Origin: Bacteroidota bacterium | GTDB lineage: Bacteria > Bacteroidota > Bacteroidia > Palsa-965 | DNA length: 57,355 bases | Assembly: GCA_003153435.1 (NCBI GenBank) | Contig: PLYR01000107.1 | Span: 1 to 57,355, forward strand | Reading direction: 5' to 3' | In this document: one piece after another, positions 34,125 through 43,234 of the stretch | Layout of the letters: each line of letters opens with the position of its first letter | Numbering within the stretch: position 1 is the first letter of the stretch | The notes under the pieces: generated by a model | Databases searched by the model: none | Seen by the model: the letters and a program-made list of their open reading frames with translations, nothing else | What the model was told of the DNA's origin: nothing | Translations under genes and position numbers: made by a program

Positions 34125-35114
34125 TTAACCTAACATTATCTTTTGAAGTTGATTCAAATAAAGATTGAATCGCCTGTTAGAAATACCTAAATGAAGAGGG
34201 AGAAGCAGATGAGGAGAGAACTCCAGGTTTTCAAACCTGAAATGGCTACTCTTATTGCGAATCATAAAATCAGTGGTCACAGCTTGTTTCTGGATGAATT
34301 TCATTGGTATCGTTAATACAGACGGACAACGTCCCTTTTTCAAAGAAGTGTTTGCGATTTTATTTAAAAGGTGATTTACACCAGAAAGTCTTTCTATCCT
34401 TTCGAGAATTAGGCTTCTGTTTAGGGTATAATTCTTCAAATTGGTTGAAATGTTATTCAAACCATTTTCATCAATAGAAGTATTCAAATGCTCCATTAAG
34501 CTCCAATCAGAGTATTTCGCATTGAGTTTTTTTGCAGACAAATACTTTAAACGGGATTGATAAATACCTAATTCGATATTTCCTTTAAGTCCCTCTCTCA
34601 ATGTGGTTGTCAATTGTTTATTTCGGATAAGAATAAGACCTCCGGAGTAGGTGCCTATTGTTTTGGGAAGAGAAATTAATTCATATTGACCGTTATTCGG
34701 AAATAAGGAGGAGGAATCTTTAAAAATAGAATCAACAGAATCTTCAATAACAAGAGCTTTGGATTTTTTAGGAAGTTTATAAACTTCAGCCCATTTATGA
34801 ACCGCGAGGGCAACGTCTACTTTTTCGTTAAATTGAATTGTCGGGTTACAATGTCTTCCAATCGCTTCCCATACACAAAAGGATGAAAATGGAGGTGAAT
34901 AACAACTGTGCGACCTACCTATCTTGTGATGTTTTAAAAGGAGAGATATTGCCGCCCTGCCGGATGGAACAAGTACAACATTAACATTGAATTCGTCTTC
35001 AAAAAAGGATTCTATTTTTTTTGTTGTTAAATCCTGTTTTCTGAGAGAAGTCGTCATTGCACTCTTAAAGGAGGATGGTAGGCAATGATTGGATGGCCAT
35101 TGATAATCAGTCAT
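34125..35114 (-). CDS. DegT/DnrJ-like PLP-dependent aminotransferase
   Basis: The 329-residue protein has a fold-type I aminotransferase outline. GRAAISLLL lies near residue 53, KALVIEDSVDS is the PLP-Asp region, and SLPKTIGTYSGGLILI contains the candidate Schiff-base lysine before the GG turn. It is shorter than typical DegT enzymes (about 360-400) and diverges at several positions. The likely role is amino-sugar synthesis for a surface glycan. It overlaps the methyltransferase gene upstream by 8 bases. Confidence 0.7.
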   Translation of the reverse strand: MTDYQWPSNHCLPSSFKSAMTTSLRKQDLTTKKIESFFEDEFNVNVVLVPSGRAAISLLLKHHKIGRSHSCYSPPFSSFCVWEAIGRHCNPTIQFNEKVDVALAVHKWAEVYKLPKKSKALVIEDSVDSIFKDSSSLFPNNGQYELISLPKTIGTYSGGLILIRNKQLTTTLREGLKGNIELGIYQSRLKYLSAKKLNAKYSDWSLMEHLNTSIDENGLNNISTNLKNYTLNRSLILERIERLSGVNHLLNKIANTSLKKGRCPSVLTIPMKFIQKQAVTTDFMIRNKSSHFRFENLEFSPHLLLPLHLGISNRRFNLYLNQLQKIMLG

Positions 35115-35880
35115 TCATATTTGTTATTAAGACATCCTCTCTGGTAAAGGAAAATGGTAATTGCACAGGTTGTGGCAAGACAAATACTTCATGCCCAGTT
35201 TCACGACATTTTTTCATCAGACTCAAGATCAGTTTGTCATTAATTTTCAGGTTGGACATCTTCCTGTTCTGGCGGATAAAATCAGTTACATCCTTATACT
35301 TGGGCAATTCCTGAACAGTTATATTTTTGTAATTGGCATCAAATTGTGCACCAAAATCAGACATAATAAACCTTGCTTTTTTGTTTACATTAGGCAGATC
35401 ACCGATCAGAAATTTTCCGAATGGTTTAAGCAGTGGCACAGCGGAAAAAATAAATTCAGATGGCTTAGAGGTGCAATGAACAACCGAATAAGTAAGTATC
35501 CGGTCAAATTTTTTGTTTTTGATATCCGTTCCTATTACTGACGGAAAGTTACCCTTAATAAAGCTAATATTGTCAGGTACAATTCCATTTAAAAAATTAC
35601 TAATTATTGCATCTACTACAGCAGGTATATCTAACAACGTTAAATGGCAACTGTTTATCATTGAATATTCTATTAGTTCTTTTGTCAGGTGTCCATAACC
35701 ACATCCAATATCTAAAATGGTTTGATCTTTTTTAAGATCTAATTTTTGTTTTATATCCATCCATATATCTATTTCCTTCCCTTCATCAAAAGCATATCGT
35801 CCCGCTATTTCGCATAAATTTTCATTTTTCAATGCTAAGCGTGTATATTCTTCATTTGATTTTTGTTGCCTGGAATCCAT
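35107..35880 (-). CDS. SAM-dependent methyltransferase
   Basis: The 257-residue class I methyltransferase has motif I TILDIGCGYGHLTKEL near residue 54, an acidic LTLLDIPAVVD strand end, and FDRILTYSVVHC as the motif IV region. The substrate is unknown; pairing with the overlapping aminotransferase gene suggests a sugar or glycan precursor. It lies between the two copies of the comM 3' end. Confidence 0.85.
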   Translation of the reverse strand: MDSRQQKSNEEYTRLALKNENLCEIAGRYAFDEGKEIDIWMDIKQKLDLKKDQTILDIGCGYGHLTKELIEYSMINSCHLTLLDIPAVVDAIISNFLNGIVPDNISFIKGNFPSVIGTDIKNKKFDRILTYSVVHCTSKPSEFIFSAVPLLKPFGKFLIGDLPNVNKKARFIMSDFGAQFDANYKNITVQELPKYKDVTDFIRQNRKMSNLKINDKLILSLMKKCRETGHEVFVLPQPVQLPFSFTREDVLITNMND

Positions 35881-36065
35881 TTTCTATGAAAGATTTATAG
35901 TTTTAGAGAAAGTGTTGCCATCCGATTCGAATATGCTTTTCTTTCTTAAAATAGTAAGGATCAATGTTAATCTACCTAAAGGGCTCTATTGACTCGTTTT
36001 TTGAGATCGGTATTCAGTAAAATTAATCAAAATGTAAGTTGATTTTAAGGATTTCGAATGTTTGG
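35881..36065. other. Non-coding stretch upstream of the methyltransferase gene
   Basis: A+T-rich, probably containing the promoter of the methyltransferase-aminotransferase pair. No repeat or RNA gene was recognised. Confidence 0.4.
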
Positions 36066-36260
36066 TCAATCATTGACAGGTTTCAATGTTGCTAAATAAA
36101 CAAGTTCCGGATATAGATTGGTTGAAAATCCTCTTTTAAAATTATTAATCTCGTTTAATTTAGAATAAGTATCGGAACGCACATCTATACCTCCTACATT
36201 ATATTTTTTGAGCCCAATTGACTTAGCATGAATTATGGATTGAAAAATCAGGATAGTGAC
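36066..36260 (-). pseudogene. Remnant of a FemAB/GNAT-type peptidyl transferase gene (3' end)
   Basis: A 64-codon frame with no start ends at TGA (36066-36068). It reads FQSIIHAKSIGLKKYNVGGID, then LNEINNFKRGF, then YPELVYLATLKP. The A-G-Y-x-GG and FK-GF layout is the C-terminus of FemAB-like acyltransferases. A stop precedes it directly at 36261-36263, so only a fragment remains. Confidence 0.6.
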
Positions 36261-36263
36261 TTA

Positions 36264-36679
36264 TTGGCAATTTTTCTTTCATTAGATTCCGGTCATGAAG
36301 GACAAAGGTAATAGAAGTTTTCCTGCCTAAGGTACTGATTTATTTTGATTTGAAATTCTAGAAATATGAATTGGCGAAGAAGGAGAAAAATAAGTGAAAT
36401 CAACGCAAGTGAATCTGACTAGATCAAAGGGAAATAATGATAATGTTAAGAACGAGGATTTAGGAGACCTTGTATTCGAAACGGCCTAACTTTCGTTTCC
36501 CGAAAATTAGCTGGTAATTAGGAGATCTTCAGAATATCGGTAATCCCGCTCAATCCCGACATGATAATTACTACATGAAAGTATTGGAGGCTATATCATT
36601 GGTGCGTGCGGTATCCCATAGAAAGAAATAAGCAGGATGTAGCTAATGGTATATTAATTGTATGTAGCTTGAAATACTC
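36264..36679. other. 416-base non-coding stretch
   Basis: Lies between two gene remnants. I found no frame, repeat or hairpin that I can interpret; it is probably decayed sequence. Confidence 0.4.
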
Positions 36680-37266
36680 TTAGTTTTTTTTAAATGTATC
36701 TTTCCAAGCTGAAAAATCTCTGATGTCTTGTTCAATTTCTGTTTTAGTTGGTAATTGTGGGATTGTTGAAGTTCCGCCATCGTGTTCTGTTATGGAATAC
36801 TTTCCAAATAAAGCTAAAAGAAAATCAACGTCCGTTTGTTCCGTGATAATATAACTTGATAAGTTACCTTTTTTAAGGTGAATGTTTTTAGAAAATCGTT
36901 CGTAAGTTTAGCCTGATAAAACTTCTTCAACAGAACGCTCAAGCAAAATTCTAAATCTTTCCTTGCAGAATCAAGCTTTGTTTCTCTTCCATGTGCATCA
37001 TTTAATGAAAGAGCATCATGTTCATTCAAGATTCTTTTGATAGAGTCAACTCTTTCTTGAGCGTTTTTAGCTAAGTATGGAATTTCGTCTGAAACAATTC
37101 CGCTGATTCCAATGTAATTGTTAATTCCTAAAATTGAACAATCCGTTGTTATGATTGCTTTATGTGTGTCAATAAGCAAACGCAAAAATGATAATTCATG
37201 GGTAAATACAATTATTTGTCTATTTTGTGGAAGTTGAACAATTTTGTTTGCAATTAAGTCTCTACT
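36680..37266 (-). pseudogene. 3' fragment of an AAA/SMC-like ATPase gene, 5'-truncated at the comM repeat and frameshifted
   Basis: Leftward frame beginning exactly where the second comM tail ends ([13 protein letters not shown], then RQIIVFTHELSFL, the post-Walker B strand and switch histidine). It continues with GIVSDEIPYLAKN and helices. At 36869-36874 the coding strand reads A-AAA-AAG. The first frame ends at 36814, but a -1 shift there continues with SSYIITEQ, VDFLLALFGKYS, EHDGG and TEIEQDIRDFSAW to a TAA at 36680-36682. The combined product fits the C-terminus of defence-associated AAA ATPases. The N-terminal two thirds, including Walker A, are missing, so it is not functional. Confidence 0.7.
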
Positions 37267-37398
37267 AGAGCCTATGACCGAGTACTTAAAGTAGCCAGAA
37301 CGATTACCGACCTTGCAGGGGCCGAACGCATTGAGAATGATCATCTGGGAGAAGCCATTCAATACAGAAGTTTGGATCGGGAAGGCTGGGCTGGGTGA
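37267..37398 (+). repeat. Direct repeat: comM 3' end, copy 2
   Basis: An orphan copy of the last 43 comM codons and stop ([17 protein letters not shown] and onward), 121/132 identical to 33882-34013. It has no upstream comM sequence and abuts the truncated AAA ATPase gene. Mostly silent differences show that it diverged under selection, i.e. in another genome, before arriving here. Confidence 0.9.
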
Positions 37399-37409
37399 GG
37401 GGTAAGTTG

Positions 37410-38306
37410 CTATTGCTGCGACTCAGCCAGCTTATTAAACAAGCGGGTTTGTTCTTTCCAGCGCCGATAGCTTGCTCTTCCGATGGCATAGGTTACTGCT
37501 CCCTGCATCCAATGGGTTTCTATGTTGCAGCGTTTAATGAACCATGGAGAAGGATTTTCTGCATTTGATCCCGGATAAGTGGAAAAGAAAAAGCGGTAAT
37601 TATCCTTGATTAGTTTCATTTCTTTTTTTCCTGTGCTGTACAGGCTGTCGTTCGGAGCACAGTAAGCTGTGATCGGAACTCTCAGTTCTTTTTCTATACG
37701 TTGCTTACTGTTGATAATCTCAAAACTTGAATTTTCAGGCGACGAAGCCGAAGAGCATAGTGTATGCGTGTAGGTATGTGCACCAACAGCATGACCCGAT
37801 TGGATCAATGTGCGGAGCTGTGACCAACTGAGGGCAGAAAAATCTTCTTTTTCTGAATCCACTTCCGGGATAATGGTTGGGCGTATATTCCTTAGGAAAA
37901 ATTCTTTTTGAGACTCCGCAGGAGAGTCTATGAAACCGGGAATGACAAAGAATAGGGCTTTTATTTTTTCCTGATCAAGAATTTCAACGGCAAACAGATT
38001 ATTTAATATTCCATCATCAAATGTAAGGAGTATGGATGGAGGGCTATCAGCCATCTTCCCCTCATAATAATCTGCGACCTGAGCGGGAGTGATGAACCGG
38101 AAATATTTTCTGAAAAGTGAAAGCTGCTCCCTGAATTCTGGGATAAACCTGCGCTGGGTTCCATGATAATTGACAACGAGAAGTTCCCCTTTTGGAAAAT
38201 GAAGAGCACCTGTCATTTTTCCGGTTATTCCCAAAATGGATTTCAGAATGTGTTTGCTGTTATGAAGAGAGGGGTTATAGTGCATTTCACCAGGTGTCAA
38301 TATCAC
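37410..38306 (-). CDS. Polysaccharide deacetylase (NodB/CE4-like)
   Basis: The 298-residue protein has the NodB-homology motifs: LVVNYHG at the start, LLTFDDG (catalytic/metal Asp-Asp) around residue 95, and GAHTYTHTLCS (H-x3-H metal site) about residue 175. No signal peptide is evident. It removes N-acetyl or similar groups from a glycan. The start overlaps the end of the GNAT gene by 20 bases, so the two are coupled. Confidence 0.9.
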   Translation of the reverse strand: MILTPGEMHYNPSLHNSKHILKSILGITGKMTGALHFPKGELLVVNYHGTQRRFIPEFREQLSLFRKYFRFITPAQVADYYEGKMADSPPSILLTFDDGILNNLFAVEILDQEKIKALFFVIPGFIDSPAESQKEFFLRNIRPTIIPEVDSEKEDFSALSWSQLRTLIQSGHAVGAHTYTHTLCSSASSPENSSFEIINSKQRIEKELRVPITAYCAPNDSLYSTGKKEMKLIKDNYRFFFSTYPGSNAENPSPWFIKRCNIETHWMQGAVTYAIGRASYRRWKEQTRLFNKLAESQQ

Positions 38307-39252
38307 TGCGGTAGAGTTGCCAGAATGATGGATTCAGAAAATATGAAGGATTGGAAAAAGGTTTCACCATGAAGTAGATTTTCCTGTTCAGCCCTTTGAA
38401 CCGGAGTGATTCAATGATTTGAATCAGCCCTGAAGGATCGGACCGGTTCAGTGCAATAGAAATAAAACTGATGCAGCCACATGAAAAAGCTTTTTTGAAC
38501 AAATCGGCAAATGCCCTCCGGACAAACTCCGGATTGCCCTCTGAGACGATTATATTGCCAATGATAAGTTCCTTGATGAAAAACTTTTGTACCCGGATTT
38601 TCATCGTGAAATGAACCGCCTGACTCCCTTCCCGGTATTCGTGAGTATAATAACGGTTATTGCGCTGGTAGGCATACCTCCATTCGGAAAATGAATGCTC
38701 ATTCGTCAGGCGAAAGCTGTCCGCTGTGGTGGTTTCCTCGCGCTGGTTTTTGCGAAAGGGAAATATTCTGGAGAGGCGTCCGTGATTTAGCGGAAGAATA
38801 AGAGAAAGCGGATTTGAAATTTTTACATACCAGTAAAGGTCAAGGATATTTGTCCAGCCATTCCGTAATAAACTGTTTTTGGAAGCTTCGATCGGAAAAC
38901 CAATCAGGAAATCAATTCCCAGTTTTTCACGATTGGTTTCAATATACAAAAGTAGTTTTTGAAAAATACCCTCTCCTCTGTAATCAGGATGAACCAGGGA
39001 GTTTCCGCTTTGAAAGGAGTTGAAGATCTGTCCGTTTTTCGCATAAGGCCAATAAAAGAAGGATTGAAATCCAATGACCTTTTCTTTATCTAAAGCTACA
39101 ACACGTATACACTTATTCTTTTGGTAAGGATGGTCATAGAAGTTGTCCATCAGTTCGGAAAATTCCGATTTGTCCACCCCGTATTGTTGCTGAAATAATC
39201 CCGCCACCTCGTCCTTCATGTGTTCCTGATACGAAACTATTTCGGCTTCCAT
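38287..39252 (-). CDS. GNAT-family acetyltransferase
   Basis: The 321-residue protein has an N-terminal GNAT fold: VVALDKEKVIGFQSFF, then NSLVHPDYRGEGIFQKLLLY as the acetyl-CoA-binding motif A (about 90-110), then FLIGFPIEASKNSLLRNGW. The C-terminal half looks like a second, degenerate GNAT-like lobe. It is probably a glycan- or lipid-modifying acyltransferase acting with the deacetylase encoded directly downstream. Confidence 0.82.
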   Translation of the reverse strand: MEAEIVSYQEHMKDEVAGLFQQQYGVDKSEFSELMDNFYDHPYQKNKCIRVVALDKEKVIGFQSFFYWPYAKNGQIFNSFQSGNSLVHPDYRGEGIFQKLLLYIETNREKLGIDFLIGFPIEASKNSLLRNGWTNILDLYWYVKISNPLSLILPLNHGRLSRIFPFRKNQREETTTADSFRLTNEHSFSEWRYAYQRNNRYYTHEYREGSQAVHFTMKIRVQKFFIKELIIGNIIVSEGNPEFVRRAFADLFKKAFSCGCISFISIALNRSDPSGLIQIIESLRFKGLNRKIYFMVKPFSNPSYFLNPSFWQLYRSDIDTW

Positions 39253-39307
39253 TGAGGAATTGTTAGTATTTTAGTAGGCCTTTCAAAGGTATTAATTTTT
39301 CCCATGC

Positions 39308-40357
39308 ATGAAATTGCTATTTCTTTTTGAAGAATTGTCGGGTTACTTTCTTGCATGTGTAAATGAGCTCGCTCTAAGTCATGAAATTGAAGTGCATGTC
39401 ATTCACAAAGAGGTGAATGTTCAGGCTCCGTTCACTTTTTCAAAGACAGACAACATAAATTTATACGATCGTTTGAAGTTTAAGGAGGACGAATTGGCGG
39501 CATTTATCCATCAACTTAATCCCGGTGCTATCTATTGTGGAGGCTGGGCAAACTCTTCTTATAAGAAAATTTGCCGGAACTATGTTTCGCACATGCCGGT
39601 TATCCTGGGGTTTGACAACCAGTGGACGGGATCATTAAGGCAAAGAATTGCCGGACGGCTTGCCTTTTTTTACATCACCCCTTATTTCAACAGATGCTTT
39701 GTGCCGGGAATGTTGCAGAAACAATTTGCAAGAAAGCTCGGATTTCCGGAGAACAGGATTTTTACCGGAGCGTATTCGGCAGACCAGCCATTCTTTGCTT
39801 CAATTTGCGAGAAGTATGAGGCAGAAAAAGAAAAACAATTTCCCCGGCGGTTTGTTTTCGCCGGTAGGTATGTGAAGGAAAAGGGAATTGATATACTCTG
39901 GCAGGCTTTTTCAGAACTTGCAACGGAGGATGGAATGGATTGGGAACTTTGGTGTCTGGGTACAGGACCGGAACCGGCATTTGAGCATCCCCGGATCAGA
40001 CATCTGGGATTTGTACAACCGGAAGAAATGTCCGGGATAATGGAACAAACCGGTGTGTTCGTGCTGCCGAGTCGTTTTGAGCCTTGGGGGGTGGTTGTGC
40101 ATGAATTCGCTGCTGCCGGGTTTCCTTTGATTTGCAGCGATCAGGTAGGGGCTGCTGAAGCTTTCCTGAGAAATGGAGTGAACGGTTATGTTTTTCCAAC
40201 AAATAATACTGGAGAGTTGAAGCAAGCACTTCGCAGGATGATAAAACAAGATACCTCAGGGCTACTCGAAATGGGGAGGCAAAGTAGCCAGCTGGCAAAG
40301 CAGATAACTCCGATGACATGGGCATCAACAGTTTATAAAATGATACAGCCTTCATGA
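39308..40357 (+). CDS. Glycosyltransferase, GT4 family
   Basis: A 349-residue GT-B enzyme. The C-terminal donor site has FVFAGRYVKEKGIDIL and the E-x7-E motif in SRFEPWGVVVHEFAAAG, with GVNGYVFP after it. No signal or membrane segment was found. It should add a sugar to a cell-envelope glycan. It is divergent from the GNAT gene across 55 bases. Confidence 0.92.
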   Translation: MKLLFLFEELSGYFLACVNELALSHEIEVHVIHKEVNVQAPFTFSKTDNINLYDRLKFKEDELAAFIHQLNPGAIYCGGWANSSYKKICRNYVSHMPVILGFDNQWTGSLRQRIAGRLAFFYITPYFNRCFVPGMLQKQFARKLGFPENRIFTGAYSADQPFFASICEKYEAEKEKQFPRRFVFAGRYVKEKGIDILWQAFSELATEDGMDWELWCLGTGPEPAFEHPRIRHLGFVQPEEMSGIMEQTGVFVLPSRFEPWGVVVHEFAAAGFPLICSDQVGAAEAFLRNGVNGYVFPTNNTGELKQALRRMIKQDTSGLLEMGRQSSQLAKQITPMTWASTVYKMIQPS

Positions 40358-40362
40358 TCCTC

Positions 40363-40387
40363 TTCCACTTGTGGAATTAATTTTTAT
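40363..40387 (+). terminator. Probable Rho-independent terminator
   Basis: Stem TTCCAC (40363-40368) / GTGGAA (40371-40376) with a 2-base loop, followed by TTAATTTTTAT. It lies just past the glycosyltransferase stop. Confidence 0.5.
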
Positions 40388-40420
40388 CTTTAGCTATCCA
40401 ACTCACTCAAAACAAAACTT

Positions 40421-41221
40421 ATGGGAACTGAAACCGGAATCATCTTTACCGTTCTGTCATCAAGCAGAGGAACGATCAACCGCAACAATGGCGCACTGCC
40501 AAACCCTATTCCGTATGTCGACCCTACGCTGGATCAGCAGGGCATCAGGCTCCTTCCTGGAGAACCTGTGAGCTATGACCTCTCCGCCGACGGATCCACG
40601 GCGATCAATATTTCTGTGGCTCCGGTGGTCCCGGTAGATCCCGATTTTCCGCCTGATCAGGGAACTGTTATTTCGACCCCGGTTAATGGTGACTTGGTGG
40701 TTGCAGCAGGTACCGTCACTACTATTTCTGGCACTACGGTATCTGGAAGTATCACCGTAAAAGGAGGTACTCTGATCCTTAAATCATCTGCACAAGATGG
40801 TGCTACACAGGCTCAGGTAACCGGTAATTTGGTTTGCACCACCAATTCTAACCTTACGATATACAAATCCAAAGTAGCAGGTAATCTTTCCTTTCATGAC
40901 AGCGGAACACTGGCCATTAAGGGAGGATCTGTAGGCGGAGATACCGATATCCACAACTCTCAGCGCATAAAAAACCAGGGATCAGTAGGCGGAGATACCG
41001 ATATCAAAGGCTGCATGGTGGTCGACATCAGCGGATTTACTGTAAATGGCAAGGGTGCCAAAAGTGACCTCCGGGTGAACAACACGGCAACTACCACAGC
41101 CATAGCTAATGTGGTTGTCAGTAATGGAAATGCCTTGATACACAATAACACCGGTTGCAATTATTCCAACATTACCGCTCCCCAGGGCAAAGTAGATATC
41201 ACGGGTTGTACCGGTTCCTGA
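40421..41221 (+). CDS. Hypothetical beta-repeat protein
   Basis: The 266-residue protein has no signal peptide. From about residue 85 it has regular short beta repeats rich in Gly, Thr and Asn (GDLVVAAGTVT, GSITVKGGTLIL, GNLSFHDSGTLAIKGG, GSVGGDTDI twice). This is the pattern of a right-handed beta-helix or bactofilin-like polymer. It lies 7 bases before the TPR-SpoIIE gene, so it is likely in one operon and possibly under its control. Confidence 0.7.
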   Translation: MGTETGIIFTVLSSSRGTINRNNGALPNPIPYVDPTLDQQGIRLLPGEPVSYDLSADGSTAINISVAPVVPVDPDFPPDQGTVISTPVNGDLVVAAGTVTTISGTTVSGSITVKGGTLILKSSAQDGATQAQVTGNLVCTTNSNLTIYKSKVAGNLSFHDSGTLAIKGGSVGGDTDIHNSQRIKNQGSVGGDTDIKGCMVVDISGFTVNGKGAKSDLRVNNTATTTAIANVVVSNGNALIHNNTGCNYSNITAPQGKVDITGCTGS

Positions 41222-41228
41222 TACGCTT

Positions 41229-43181
41229 ATGCGCAACATACTACTACTTCTCTGTTTCCTGATCCCCCTTGCTCCATTAAGAGCAGGGGGAGATTTGGAT
41301 TCACTTCGACAACTCCTCGAAAAAGCCCCTTCCGAATCTGCCAAAGCTGAACTGGAACTCAAGCTCAGCGAACATCTGGCAAAAAATGAATGCAACAAAG
41401 CAAAAGAATATGCCCTCTCGGCACTCTCCTTCTATACAAAGGCTGGAGATGCACTGAACCAGGCAACAGCGTTGGAACGCTGTGCCGGCGCCTGCACTTT
41501 CGCTTCCGATTTCGAACAGGCCATTGCATACAATATGCAGGCCCTTGGCATTTATGAAAAATTCAACAAGAAAAAATCGGTCAGCTATGTACTCAATAAG
41601 CTTGGACTTGTTTATTATCAATTAGGCGATTACAGAAAAGCCCTGGCCTATTATAAGGATGCCATGAATTTTTACCGCGAAACCAATGATCTCGAAGGGC
41701 AAGGTTTCCTGCTTAACAACATCGGTAACATTTACGAAAAGGAAAAGAAATACGATTCCGCCCTGGTCAATTTTCAAAGCTCCCTGAAGATCAAAGAAGG
41801 CCTGCAGGATAGGCAAGGTATGGCCACCAGCATTAACAACATCGGTAATATCTATTTCCATAAGGAAGAATACCCCCGCGCTGTGGAGTATTGGAAACAG
41901 AGCCTGGAGATCAAAGAGAAACTGAACGATAAGCCCGGTATCTCGAATACACTACAGAATATAGGTTATGGTTATCTCTATATGAAACAATACGATGAGG
42001 CTATTTCCTGGATAAACCGCGGCCTGGCATTGGCTCAAAGCATTAACAATAAGCATTATGTCAAAGAAGCCTATGTGAAGCTGAGCGATGTGTATCAGGA
42101 AATGAAAAACTTTGAAAAAGCTTTGGAATACACGCAGCTTTATGGGGCCATGAAAGATACGATCTACAATGAAAACAGCTCGCGTCAGATTGCTGAAATG
42201 GAAACCAAGTACCAAACTGAACAAAAAGAAAAAACATTGCAACTTCAGAAACTGGAGCTAAATAAAAAACAACTGGTGATCTATTTTGTCGGAACGGGGA
42301 TGGCCCTTATGCTTCTGCTGGCCTTCTTTATTTACCGAGGATACCGGCAAAAGAAAAAGGCTCACCTGATCATCAGTTTACAAAAAGAAGAAGTGGTCAA
42401 ACAAAAGCATATCGTCGAAGAAAAAAACAAGGAAATGCTGGACTCCATCAATTATGCCCGCCGGATCCAGGATGCCTTACTCAAAGAACAAGATCATGTA
42501 ACCTCCTACCTTCCTGCTCACTTTATATTGTTTAAAGCCAAGGATATTGTGAGCGGCGATTTTTACTGGGGTGCAGAAAAAAAAGGACATTGGTTCGTAG
42601 CCGTTGCCGACTGTACCGGGCACGGTGTTCCTGGCGCTTTTATGAGTATGCTCGGAATCGCGTATTTGAATGAAATCAATGCACTCGAAGCCTTGCTGAC
42701 TCCTGCTGAGATCCTCGATAAGCTTCGGGAAAAAATTGTCAAAGAACTCAAGCAAGCCGGTAATCCGGGTGAAAGCAAGGACGGCATGGACATCTCTATC
42801 CTGCGCCTGAACCTGGCCACCAACGAAGTTCAATGGGCCGGAGCTTACAATCCTTTGTACCTGATCCGAAACGGAGAGTTGACCGAAGTAAAGGCCGATA
42901 AACAACCCATCGGGTTTTCGTATAGTCCGCTACCATTTACCAACCATACCGTGCAAGTGGCCAAAGGAGAACATATCTACCTGCTAAGCGATGGATATGC
43001 CGACCAGTTCGGTGGCCCTAAAGGCAAAAAATTCAAATACCAGCAACTCAAACAAATCCTCGTCGATATTCATCCCCAACCCCTTCCCTTTCAGAAAGAT
43101 TTCCTGAATAAAAGCCTTGAAAGCTGGAAAGGATCTCTTGAACAGGTAGATGATATTACTCTAATCGGAATCCGGATTTGA
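41229..43181 (+). CDS. TPR-containing SpoIIE-type protein phosphatase (membrane sensor)
   Basis: The 650-residue protein has a signal peptide (MRNILLLLCFLIPLAPLRAG) and about seven TPR units (residues 35-330; repeats of NNIGNIYxxKxxYDxALxxxxxSLxIK type). One membrane helix follows (about 350-372), then a coiled coil and a C-terminal SpoIIE/PP2C domain (SGDFYWGAEKKGHWFVAVADCTGHG, GMDISILRLNL, YLLSDGYADQFGG). The periplasmic TPR part likely senses envelope state and the cytoplasmic phosphatase relays it, probably to an anti-anti-sigma-like partner. This layout is very common in Bacteroidota. Confidence 0.93.
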   Translation: MRNILLLLCFLIPLAPLRAGGDLDSLRQLLEKAPSESAKAELELKLSEHLAKNECNKAKEYALSALSFYTKAGDALNQATALERCAGACTFASDFEQAIAYNMQALGIYEKFNKKKSVSYVLNKLGLVYYQLGDYRKALAYYKDAMNFYRETNDLEGQGFLLNNIGNIYEKEKKYDSALVNFQSSLKIKEGLQDRQGMATSINNIGNIYFHKEEYPRAVEYWKQSLEIKEKLNDKPGISNTLQNIGYGYLYMKQYDEAISWINRGLALAQSINNKHYVKEAYVKLSDVYQEMKNFEKALEYTQLYGAMKDTIYNENSSRQIAEMETKYQTEQKEKTLQLQKLELNKKQLVIYFVGTGMALMLLLAFFIYRGYRQKKKAHLIISLQKEEVVKQKHIVEEKNKEMLDSINYARRIQDALLKEQDHVTSYLPAHFILFKAKDIVSGDFYWGAEKKGHWFVAVADCTGHGVPGAFMSMLGIAYLNEINALEALLTPAEILDKLREKIVKELKQAGNPGESKDGMDISILRLNLATNEVQWAGAYNPLYLIRNGELTEVKADKQPIGFSYSPLPFTNHTVQVAKGEHIYLLSDGYADQFGGPKGKKFKYQQLKQILVDIHPQPLPFQKDFLNKSLESWKGSLEQVDDITLIGIRI

Positions 43182-43234
43182 TTCTTTTCTTAGGAGATCA
43201 CCCTTCAGTTGACTGATAACATAGTTTTCCAGAA

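Noticed and set aside
36814-37362. A leftward frame that would begin inside the second comM tail
   Set aside because: Its first about 30 codons are antisense comM sequence; only the part left of 37266 is ATPase, and that is a fragment.
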